Below, piece by piece: positions 26,941 to 36,819 of a stretch of DNA of 64,000 nucleotides. Under the pieces are notes generated by a model. That model saw nothing but the letters and a program-made list of their open reading frames with translations, searched no databases and was not told where the DNA came from. The DNA comes from Mactromeris polynyma (taxonomy: Eukaryota; Mollusca; Bivalvia; Venerida; Mactridae): the NCBI GenBank assembly GCA_032209605.1, contig JASFXZ010000148.1, forward strand, positions 1 to 64,000, in the 5' to 3' direction. The number at the start of each line of letters is the position of its first letter. Within the stretch, counting starts at the first letter, position 1. A program made the position numbers and the translations under genes.

Positions 26941-27810
26941 GCGTACAGGTCTTGACCTGTGATAGAATTTCATTTTTCTGAAAAAAAATATTTCTCTCCG
27001 ATTTTGCTCATTTTCTCAGGACTTAAAGACCTACCTACTCCGTCGACAAAAATGTATTCAGCTATGCAATATATCCATTTCAGAGTCAGTCAGAGCCAGT
27101 CAGAGTCAGTCAGAGTCAGTCATAGTCAGTCAGGGGCAGCATAAGCCGTAAATTTAGATGCAAGTATACACATATATATATATTTCAATAGTTGGCATCA
27201 AGACGAACAAAATGATGTATTACTTGACATATTTACGTGAAAACAAAATTTTCGCTAAAAATCGAAATCGCGTACAGGTCTTGACCTGTCATAGAATTTC
27301 ATTTTTCTGAAAAAAAATATTTCTCTCCGATTTTGCTCATTTTCTCAGGACTTAAAGACCTACCTACTCCGTCGACAAAAATGTATTCAGCTATGCAATA
27401 TATCCATTTCAGAGTCAGTCAGAGCCAGTCAGAGTCAGTCAGAGTCAGTCATAGTCAGTCAGGGGCAGCATAAGCCGTAAATTTAGATGCAAGTATACAC
27501 ATATATATATATTTCAATAGTTGGCATCAAGACGAACAAAATGATGTATTACTTGACATATTTACGTGAAAACAAAATTTTCGCTAAAAATCGAAATCGC
27601 GTACAGGTCTTGACCTGTGATAGAATTTCATTTTTCTGAAAAAAAATATTTCTCTCCGATTTTGCTCATTTTCTCAGGACTTAAAGACCTACCTACTCCG
27701 TCGACAAAAATGTATTCAGCTATGCAATATATCCATTTCAGAGTCAGTCAGAGCCAGTCAGAGTCAGTCAGAGTCAGTCATAGTCAGTCAGGGGCAGCAT
27801 AAGCCGTAAA

Positions 27811-29814
27811 TTTTGATGCAAGTATACACATATATATATATTTCAATAGTTGGCATCAAGACGAACAAAATGATGTATTACTTGACATATTTACGTGAAA
27901 ACAAAATTTTCGCTAAAAATCGAAATCGCGTACAGGTCTTGACCTGTGATAGAATTTCATTTTTCTGAAAAAAAATATTTCTCTCCGATTTTGCTCATTT
28001 TCTCAGGACTTAACGACCTACCTAATCCGTCGACAAAAATGTATTCAGCTATGCAATATATCCATTTCAGAGTCAGTCAGAGCCAGTCAGAGTCAGTCAG
28101 AGTCAGTCATAGTCAGTCAGGGGCAGCATAAGCCGTAAATTTAGATGCAAGTATACACATATATATATATTTCAATAGTTGGCATCAAGACGAACAAAAT
28201 GATGTATTACTTGACATATTTACGTGAAAACAAAATTTTAGCTAAAAATCGAAATCGCGTACAGGTCTTGACCTGTGATAGAATTTCATTTTTCTGAAAA
28301 AAAATATTTCTCTCCGATTTTGCTCATTTTCTCAGGACTTAACGACCTACCTACTCCGTCGACAAAAATGTATTCAGCTATGCAATATATCCATTTCAGA
28401 GTCAGTCAGAGCCAGTCAGAGTCAGTCAGAGTCAGTCATAGTCAGTCAGGGGCAGCATAAGCCGTAAATTTAGATGCAAGTACATGTATACACATATATA
28501 TATATTTCAATAGTTGGCATCAAGACGAACAAAATGATGTATTACTTGACATATTTACGTGAAAACAAAATTTTAGCTAAAAATCGAAATCGCGTACAGG
28601 TCTTGACCTGTGATAGAATTTCATTTTTCTGAAAAAAATATTTCTCTCCGATTTTGCTCATTTTCTCAGGACTTAAAGACCTACCTACTCCGTCGACAAA
28701 AATGTATTCAGCTATGCAATATATCCATTTCAGAGTCAGTCAGAGCCAGTCAGAGTCAGTCAGAGTCAGTCAGAGTCAGTCATAGTCAGTCAGGGGCAGC
28801 ATAAGCCGTAAATTTTGATGCAAGTATACACATATATATATATTTCAATAGTTGGCATCAAGACGAACAAAATGATGTATTACTTGACATATTTACGTGA
28901 AAACAAAATTTTCGCTAAAAATCGAAATCGCGTACAGGTCTTGACCTGTGATAGAATTTCATTTTTCTGAAAAAAAATATTTCTCTCCGATTTTGCTCAT
29001 TTTCTCAGGACTTAACGACCTACCTAATCCGTCGACAAAAATGTATTCAGCTATGCAATATATCCATTTCAGAGTCAGTCAGAGCCAGTCAGAGTCAGTC
29101 AGAGTCAGTCATAGTCAGTCAGGGGCAGCATAAGCCGTAAATTTAGATGCAAGTATACACATATATATATATTTCAATAGTTGGCATCAAGACGAACAAA
29201 ATGATGTATTACTTGACATATTTACGTGAAAACAAAATTTTAGCTAAAAATCGAAATCGCGTACAGGTCTTGACCTGTGATAGAATTTCATTTTTCTGAA
29301 AAAAAATATTTCTCTCCGATTTTGCTCATTTTCTCAGGACTTAACGACCTACCTACTCCGTCGACAAAAATGTATTCAGCTATGCAATATATCCATTTCA
29401 GAGTCAGTCAGAGCCAGTCAGAGTCAGTCAGAGTCAGTCATAGTCAGTCAGGGGCAGCATAAGCCGTAAATTTAGATGCAAGTACATGTATACACATATA
29501 TATATATTTCAATAGTTGGCATCAAGACGAACAAAATGATGTATTACTTGACATATTTACGTGAAAACAAAATTTTAGCTAAAAATCGAAATCGCGTACA
29601 GGTCTTGACCTGTGATAGAATTTCATTTTTCTGAAAAAAATATTTCTCTCCGATTTTGCTCATTTTCTCAGGACTTAAAGACCTACCTACTCCGTCGACA
29701 AAAATGTATTCAGCTATGCAATATATCCATTTCAGAGTCAGTCAGAGCCAGTCAGAGTCAGTCAGAGTCAGTCAGAGTCAGTCATAGTCAGTCAGGGGCA
29801 GCATAAGCCGTAAA
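27811..29814 (+). repeat. Tandem duplication of a 3-monomer block, period 1002 bp
   Basis: Markers recur at 1002-bp spacing: AAATTTTGATGC (27811 and 28813), CTTAACGACC with CCTAATCCG (near 28011 and 29013), GTACATGTATAC, a 6-nt gain unique to these two units (28480 and 29482), and an eight-to-seven A contraction (near 28635 and 29637). The third unit of each set is 338 bp. Exact breakpoints cannot be set because neighbouring monomers are nearly identical. Confidence 0.87.
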
Positions 29815-29949
29815 TTTAGATGCAAGTATACACATATATATATATTTCAATAGTTGGCATCAAGACGAACAAAATGATGTATTACTTGACATATTTACGT
29901 GAAAACAAAATTTTCGCTAAAAATTGAAATCGCGTACAGGTCTTGACCT

Positions 29950-30477
29950 GTGATAGAATTTCATTTTTCTGAAAAAAAATATTTCTCTCCGATTTTGCTC
30001 ATTTTCTCAGGACTTAAAGACCTACCTACTCCGTCGACAAAAATGTATTCAGCTATGCAATATATCCATTTCAGAGTCAGTCAGAGCCAGTCAGAGTCAG
30101 TCAGAGTCAGTCATAGTCAGTCAGGGGCAGCATAAGCCGTAAATTTAGATGCAAGTATACACATATATATATATTTCAATAGTTGGCATCATGACGAACA
30201 AAATGATGTATTACTTGACATATTTACGTGAAAACAAAATTTTCGCTAAAAATCGAAATCGCGTACAGGTCTTGACCTGTGATAGAATTTCATTTTTCTG
30301 AAAAAAAATATTTCTCTCCGATTTTGCTCATTTTCTCAGGACTTAAAGACCTACCTACTCCGTCGACAAAAATGTATTCAGCTATGCAATATATCCATTT
30401 CAGAGTCAGTCAGAGCCAGTCAGAGCCAGTCAGAGTCAGTCATAGTCAGTCAGGGGCAGCATAAGCCGTAAATTTAG
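29950..30477 (+). repeat. Monomer pair duplicated 2901 bp downstream, on the other side of the transposon
   Basis: GGCATCATGACG (near 30186 and 33087) followed by a unit with two adjacent AGCCAGTCAG decamers (near 30415 and 33316) occurs here and at 32851-33379. The transposon-bearing monomer lies between the two copies. This suggests that the segment was itself assembled from older blocks. Confidence 0.7.
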
Positions 30478-30819
30478 ATGCAAGTATACACATATATATA
30501 TATTTCAATAGTTGGCATCAAGACGAACAAAATGATGTATTACTTGACATATTTACGTGAAAACAAAATTTTCGCTAAAAATCGAAATCGCTTACAGGTA
30601 CCTGTGATAGAATTTCATTTTTCTGAAAAAAAATATTTCTCTCCGATTTTGCTCATTTTCTCAGGACTTAAAGACCTACCTACTCCGTCGACAAAAATGT
30701 ATTCAGCTATGCAATATATCCATTTCAGAGTCAGTCAGAGCCAGTCCGAGTCAGTCAGAGTTAGTCATAGTCAGTCAGGGGCAGCATAAGCCGTAAATTT
30801 AGATGCAAGTATACACATA

Positions 30820-30821
30820 TA
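30820..30821. repeat. Target-site duplication TA (left)
   Basis: The TA directly before CAGT. Removing the element and one TA restores exactly the 19-nt ACACAT...TTTC tract of normal monomers. Confidence 0.85.
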
Positions 30822-30846
30822 CAGTCGAAACCCGTTATGTCGACAT
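30822..30846 (+). repeat. Left terminal inverted repeat of the transposon
   Basis: 25 bp starting CAGTCGAAACCCGTTATG and closing with the TGTCGACAT motif. It matches the right repeat except at positions 5 and 9 (C and A here, T and C in the inverted right copy). Confidence 0.9.
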
Positions 30847-30866
30847 TGTAGGGACCTCATAAAATA

Positions 30867-30891
30867 TGTCGACATATCCGAATGTCGACAT
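30867..30891 (+). repeat. Subterminal TGTCGACAT repeats, left side
   Basis: Two copies of TGTCGACATATCCG-type sequence, at 30867 and 30883, just inside the left terminal repeat. Spacing is 16 bp. With the terminal copy at 30838 this gives three motifs in the first 70 bp. Subterminal motif clusters of this sort bind transposase in some DNA transposons; that role is inferred here. Confidence 0.75.
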
Positions 30892-31212
30892 ATCCGATTG
30901 CAATACTGAACTCTTAGTATTTTATACACAACTATATTTACTAAATTTTGTTTGCCTGGTATTCAAAGTAAAAATATGTCTTAATTCGCAGTGACAGTAT
31001 TCAGTTACATCGTAAACTGTCAATTAATTAATTGTGACATTGGTCAACATTCGCTGAGACACTTATCAATCATATTGCAAACTACGATGTTAATTTAAAG
31101 ATCCGTTTTACTGTGAACAAATTAATTGTGACACAAACAATAGGTCGGGATAAAATTGTTTATCTCTTCACGGTCAATTGACACCTTTTCAATTTCAATC
31201 ACGTCGAGAGGA

Positions 31213-31406
31213 TGTCGACACAAACAAGTACATTAAGGTGTGAAAACACTCTTTGGGCCAGAGAAATCACGTCGACATAGCCGAAATTGTCGACATAGAA
31301 ATGTCGACATAAAAATCATTTTCCATATACAATATATAGGGACAGAAATCGGGACTTTACAAATATGTCGACTTAACCGGAATGTCGATATAACCGATGT
31401 CGACAT
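31213..31406 (+). repeat. Subterminal TGTCGACAT repeats, right side
   Basis: Seven copies or near-copies start at 31213, 31270 (CGTCGACAT), 31288, 31302, 31366 (TGTCGACTT), 31383 (TGTCGATAT) and 31398. Several are followed by A-A/G-CCG, the same trailing pattern as on the left. The right side thus holds more than twice as many motifs as the left. The GTCGAC core is self-complementary, so direction is set only by the trailing CCG. Confidence 0.75.
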
Positions 31407-31421
31407 AACGGGGTTCAACTG
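31397..31421 (-). repeat. Right terminal inverted repeat of the transposon
   Basis: 25 bp opening with ATGTCGACAT and ending GGGGTTCAACTG. Its reverse complement begins CAGTTGAACCCCG and agrees with the left repeat at 23 of 25 positions. Confidence 0.9.
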
Positions 31422-31423
31422 TA
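31422..31423. repeat. Target-site duplication TA (right)
   Basis: The TA directly after ACTG, from which the satellite resumes as TATATATTTCAATAG. Because the target is itself an AT run, the 2-bp length is confirmed by the coordinate offset to the empty paralogue (602 bp), not by the flanks alone. Confidence 0.82.
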
Positions 31424-33837
31424 TATATATTTCAATAGTTGGCATCAAGACGAACAAAATGATGTATTACTTGACATATCTACGTGAAAACAAAATTTTC
31501 GCTAAAAATCGAAATCGCGTACAGGTCTTGACCTGTGATAGAATTTCATTTTTCTGAAAAAAAATATTTCTCTCCGATTTTGCTCATTTTCTCAGGACTT
31601 AAAGACCTACCTACTCCGTCGACAAAAATGTATTCAGCTATGCAATATATCCATTTCAGAGTCAGTCAGAGTCAGTCAGAGTCAGTCATAGTCAGTCAGG
31701 GGCAGCATAAGCCGTAAATTTAGATGCAAGTATACACATATATATATATTTCAATAGTTGGCATCAAGACGAACAAAATGATGTATTACTTGACATATTT
31801 ACGTGAAAACAAAATTTTCGCTAAACATCGAAATCGCGTACAGGTCTTGACCTGTGATAGAATTTCATTTTTCTGAAAAAAAATATTTCTCTCCGATTTT
31901 GCTCATTTTCTCAGGACTTAAAGACCTACCTACTCCGTCGACAAAAATGTATTCAGCTATGCAATATATCCATTTCAGAGTCAGTCAGAGCCAGTCAGAG
32001 TCAGTCAGAGTCAGTCATAGTCAGTCAGGGGCAGCATAAGCCGTAAATTTAGATGCAAGTATACACATATATATATATTTCAATAGTTGGCATCAAGACG
32101 AACAAAATGATGTATTACTTGACATATTTACGTGAAAACAAAATTTTCGCTAAAAATCGAAATCGCGTACAGGTCTTGACCTGTGATAGAATTTCATTTT
32201 TCTGAAAAAAAATATTTCTCTCCGATTTTGCTCATTTTCTCAGGACTTAAAGACCTACCTACTCCGACGACAAAAATGTATTCAGCTATGCAATATATCC
32301 ATTTCAGAGTCAGTCAGAGCCAGTCAGAGTCAGTCAGAGTCAGTCATAGTCAGTCAGGGGCAGCATAAGCCGTAAATTTAGATGCAAGTATACACATATA
32401 TATATATTTCAATAGTTGGCATCAAGACGAACAAAATGATGTATTACTTGACATATTTACGTGAAAACAAAATTTTCGCTAAAAATCGAAATCGCGTACA
32501 GGTCTTGACCTGTGATAGAATTTCATTTTTCTGAAAAAAAATATTTCTCTCCGATTTTGCTCATTTTCTCAGGACTTAAAGACCTACCTACTCCGTCGAC
32601 AAAAATGTATTCAGCTATGCAATATATCCATTTCAGAGTCAGTCAGAGCCAGTCAGAGTCAGTCAGAGTCAGTCAGAGTCAGTCATAGTCAGTCAGGGGC
32701 AGCATAAGCCGTAAATTTAGATGCAAGTATACACATATATATATATTTCAATAGTTGGCATCAAGACGAACAAAATGATGTATTACTTGACATATTTACG
32801 TGAAAACAAAATTTTCGCTAAAAATCGAAATCGCGTACAGGTCTTGACCTGTGATAGAATTTCATTTTTCTGAAAAAAAATATTTCTCTCCGATTTTGCT
32901 CATTTTCTCAGGACTTAAAGACCTACCTACTCCGTCGACAAAAATGTATTCAGCTATGCAATATATCCATTTCAGAGTCAGTCAGAGCCAGTCAGAGTCA
33001 GTCAGAGTCAGTCATAGTCAGTCAGGGGCAGCATAAGCCGTAAATTTAGATGCAAGTATACACATATATATATATTTCAATAGTTGGCATCATGACGAAC
33101 AAAATGATGTATTACTTGACATATTTACGTGAAAACAAAATTTTCGCTAAAAATCGAAATCGCGTACAGGTCTTGACCTGTGATAGAATTTCATTTTTCT
33201 GAAAAAAAATATTTCTCTCCGATTTTGCTCATTTTCTCAGGACTTAAAGACCTACCTACTCCGTCGACAAAAATGTATTCAGCTATGCAATATATCCATT
33301 TCAGAGTCAGTCAGAGCCAGTCAGAGCCAGTCAGAGTCAGTCATAGTCAGTCAGGGGCAGCATAAGCCGTAAATTTAGATGCAAGTATACACATATATAT
33401 ATATTTCAATAGTTGGCATCAAGACGAACAAAATGATGTATTACTTGACATATTTACGTGAAAACAAAATTTTCGCTAAAAATCGAAATCGCGTACAGGT
33501 CTTGACCTGTGATAGAATTTCATTTTTCTGAAAAAAAATATTTCTCTCCGATTTTGCTCATTTTCTCAGGACTTAAAGACCTACCTACTCCGTCGACAAA
33601 AATGTATTCAGCTATGCAATATATCCATTTCAGAGTCAGTCAGAGCCAGTCAGAGTCAGTCAGAGTCAGTCATAGTCAGTCAGGGGCAGCATAAGCCGTA
33701 AATTTAGATGCAAGTATACACATATATATATATTTCAATAGTTGGCATCAAGACGAACAAAATGATGTATTACTTGACATATTTACGTGAAAACAAAATT
33801 TTCGCTAAAAATCGAAATCGCGTACAGGTCTTGACCT

Positions 33838-35791
33838 GTGATAGAATTTCATTTTTCTGAAAAAAAATATTTCTCTCCGATTTTGCTCATTTTCTCAGGA
33901 CTTAAAGACCTACCTACTCCGTCGACAAAAATGTATTCAGCTATGCAATATATCCATTTCAGAGTCAGTCAGAGTCAGTCAGAGTCAGTCATAGTCAGTC
34001 AGGGGCAGCATAAGCCGTAAATTTAGATGCAAGTATACACATATATATATATTTCAATAGTTGGCATCAAGACGAACAAAATGATGTATTACTTGACATA
34101 TTTACGTGAAAACAAAATTTTCGCTAAACATCGAAATCGCGTACAGGTCTTGACCTGTGATAGAATTTCATTTTTCTGAAAAAAAATATTTCTCTCCGAT
34201 TTTGCTCATTTTCTCAGGACTTAAAGACCTACCTACTCCGTCGACAAAAATGTATTCAGCTATGCAATATATCCATTTCAGAGTCAGTCAGAGCCAGTCA
34301 GAGTCAGTCAGAGTCAGTCATAGTCAGTCAGGGGCAGCATAAGCCGTAAATTTAGATGCAAGTATACACATATATATATATTTCAATAGTTGGCATCAAG
34401 ACGAACAAAATGATGTATTACTTGACATATTTACGTGAAAACAAAATTTTCGCTAAAAATCGAAATCGCGTACAGGTCTTGACCTGTGATAGAATTTCAT
34501 TTTTCTGAAAAAAAATATTTCTCTCCGATTTTGCTCATTTTCTCAGGACTTAAAGACCTACCTACTCCGTCGACAAAAATGTATTCAGCTATGCAATATA
34601 TCCATTTCAGAGTCAGTCAGAGCCAGTCAGAGTCAGTCAGAGTCAGTCATAGTCAGTCAGGGGCAGCATAAGCCGTAAATTTAGATGCAAGTATACACAT
34701 ATATATATATTTCAATAGTTGGCATCAAGACGAACAAAATGATGTATTACTTGACATATTTACGTGAAAACAAAATTTTCGCTAAAAATCGAAATCGCGT
34801 ACAGGTCTTGACCTGTGATAGAATTTCATTTTTCTGAAAAAAAATATTTCTCTCCGATTTTGCTCATTTTCTCAGGACTTAAAGACCTACCTACTCCGTC
34901 GACAAAAATGTATTCAGCTATGCAATATATCCATTTCAGAGTCAGTCAGAGTCAGTCAGAGTCAGTCATAGTCAGTCAGGGGCAGCATAAGCCGTAAATT
35001 TAGATGCAAGTATACACATATATATATATTTCAATAGTTGGCATCAAGACGAACAAAATGATGTATTACTTGACATATTTACGTGAAAACAAAATTTTCG
35101 CTAAACATCGAAATCGCGTACAGGTCTTGACCTGTGATAGAATTTCATTTTTCTGAAAAAAAATATTTCTCTCCGATTTTGCTCATTTTCTCAGGACTTA
35201 AAGACCTACCTACTCCGTCGACAAAAATGTATTCAGCTATGCAATATATCCATTTCAGAGTCAGTCAGAGCCAGTCAGAGTCAGTCAGAGTCAGTCATAG
35301 TCAGTCAGGGGCAGCATAAGCCGTAAATTTAGATGCAAGTATACACATATATATATATTTCAATAGTTGGCATCAAGACGAACAAAATGATGTATTACTT
35401 GACATATTTACGTGAAAACAAAATTTTCGCTAAAAATCGAAATCGCGTACAGGTCTTGACCTGTGATAGAATTTCATTTTTCTGAAAAAAAATATTTCTC
35501 TTCCGATTTTGCTCATTTTCTCAGGACTTAAAGACCTACCTACTCCGTCGACAAAAATGTATTCAGCTATGCAATATATCCATTTCAGAGTCAGTCAGAG
35601 CCAGTCAGAGTCAGTCAGAGTCAGTCATAGTCAGTCAGGGGCAGCATAAGCCGTAAATTTAGATGCAAGTATACACATATATATATATTTCAATAGTTGG
35701 CATCAAGACGAACAAAATGATGTATTACTTGACATATTTACGTGAAAACAAAATTTTCGCTAAAAATCGAAATCGCGTACAGGTCTTGACC
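33838..35791 (+). repeat. Tandem 3-monomer block, period 977 bp
   Basis: Each copy starts with a 319-bp unit having four minisatellite decamers and CTAAACATCG at its end (near 34127 and 35104), followed by two 329-bp units. The same 319-bp variant also occurs at 31535 and 26640, so the block is part of a wider family. The second copy has one extra T in CTCTTCCG near 35499. Confidence 0.75.
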
Positions 35792-36121
35792 TGTGATAGA
35801 ATTTCATTTTTCTGAAAAAAAATATTTCTCTCCGATTTTGCTCATTTTCTCAGGACTTAAAGACCTACCTACTCCGTCGACAAAAATGTATTCAGCTATG
35901 CAATATATCCATTTCAGAGTCAGTCAGAGCCAGTCAGAGTCAGTCAGAGTCAGTCATAGTCAGTCAGGGGCAGCATAAGCCGTAAATTTAGATGCAAGTA
36001 TACACATATATATATATTTCAATAGTTGGCATCAAGACGAACAAAATGATGTATTACTTGACATATTTACGTGAAAACAAAATTTTCGCTAAAAATCGAA
36101 ATCGCGTACAGGTCTTGACCT

Positions 36122-36819
36122 GTGATAGAATTTCATTTTTCTGAAAAAAAATATTTCTCTCCGATTTTGCTCATTTTCTCAGGACTTAAAGACCTACATA
36201 CTCCGTCGACAAAAATGTATTCAGCTATGCAATATATCCATTTCAGAGTCAGTCAGAGCCAGTCAGAGTCAGTCAGAGTCAGTCATAGTCAGTCAGAGTC
36301 AGTCATAGTCAGTCAGGGGCAGCATAAGCCGTAAATTTAGATGCAAGTATACACATATATATATATTTCAATAGTTGGCATCAAGACGAACAAAATGATG
36401 TATTACTTGACATATTTACGTGAAAACAAAATTTTCGCTAAAAATCGAAATCGCGTACAGGTCTTGACCTGTGATAGAATTTCATTTTTCTGAAAAAAAA
36501 TATTTCTCTCCGATTTTGCTCATTTTCTCAGGACTTAAAGACCTACCTACTCCGTCGACAAAAATGTATTCAGCTATGCAATATATCCATTTCAGAGTCA
36601 GTCAGAGTCAGTCAGAGTCAGTCAGAGTCAGTCAGAGTCAGTCAGAGTCAGTCATAGTCAGTCAGGGGCAGCATAAGCCGTAAATTTAGATGCAAGTATA
36701 CACATATATATATATTTCAATAGTTGGCATCAAGACGAACAAAATGATGTATTACTTGACATATTTACGTGAAAACAAAATTTTCGCTAAAAATCGAAAT
36801 CGCGTACAGGTCTTGACCT
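36122..36819 (+). repeat. Two adjacent 349-bp monomers with seven minisatellite decamers
   Basis: These are the longest common units. The second has seven decamers at 36596-36665 and has lost the usual AGCCAGTCAG unit. The first instead repeats the AGTCAGTCAT unit (near 36287 and 36307). The two expansions therefore differ in internal order and probably arose separately. Confidence 0.85.

Larger units (their letters stand above)
11159..30821 (+). repeat. Satellite array, ~329-bp monomers, plus orientation (first block)
   Basis: About 60 head-to-tail monomers, starting at the inversion junction and ending at the transposon insertion. Most units are exactly 329 bp; others are 309, 319, 335 or 338-339 bp. 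Variant units include one with GTCTGTCAAAGTC in the minisatellite (near 11320, 12325, 14975, 16605), one with TCCGTGGAC in place of TCCGTCGAC (near 11922 and 13586), and one with ACTTACAGACC (near 15553, 17176, 23748). The array holds no gene or RNA signature. Sequence agreement between units is very high, so homogenisation by unequal exchange or conversion is likely recent (inference). Confidence 0.97.
30822..31421. mobile_element. Non-autonomous pogo/Tigger-like DNA transposon (MITE), 600 bp
   Basis: The element begins CAGTCGAAACCCG and ends with CGGGGTTCAACTG. Its 25-bp terminal inverted repeats match at 23 positions, and a TA dinucleotide is duplicated on each side. The body is unrelated to the satellite, is AT-rich, and has no open frame long enough for a transposase; the open frames crossing it run on into satellite or lack any recognisable domain. 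TA target duplication with CAGT...ACTG ends is characteristic of the Tc1/mariner superfamily, most like the pogo/Tigger branch; that branch call is less certain. It would need a transposase supplied from elsewhere. Its internal palindrome GTCAATTGAC (near 31174) and the twice-used GACACAAACAA (near 31130 and 31218) have no known role. It interrupts one monomer between two halves of its AT tract. The copy may be fairly young, since the flanking array is otherwise unaltered (inference). Confidence 0.88.

Noticed and set aside
30822..31421. LTR, LINE or SINE origin of the insertion
   Set aside because: There is no poly-A tail, no long direct terminal repeat and no tRNA-like promoter boxes. Inverted ends with a TA duplication indicate a DNA transposon.
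31240..31557. 105-codon frame crossing the transposon's right end into the satellite (and a 74-codon frame opposite)
   Set aside because: Both cross the insertion boundary, contain no transposase motif, and are explained by chance in TCGACAT-rich sequence.
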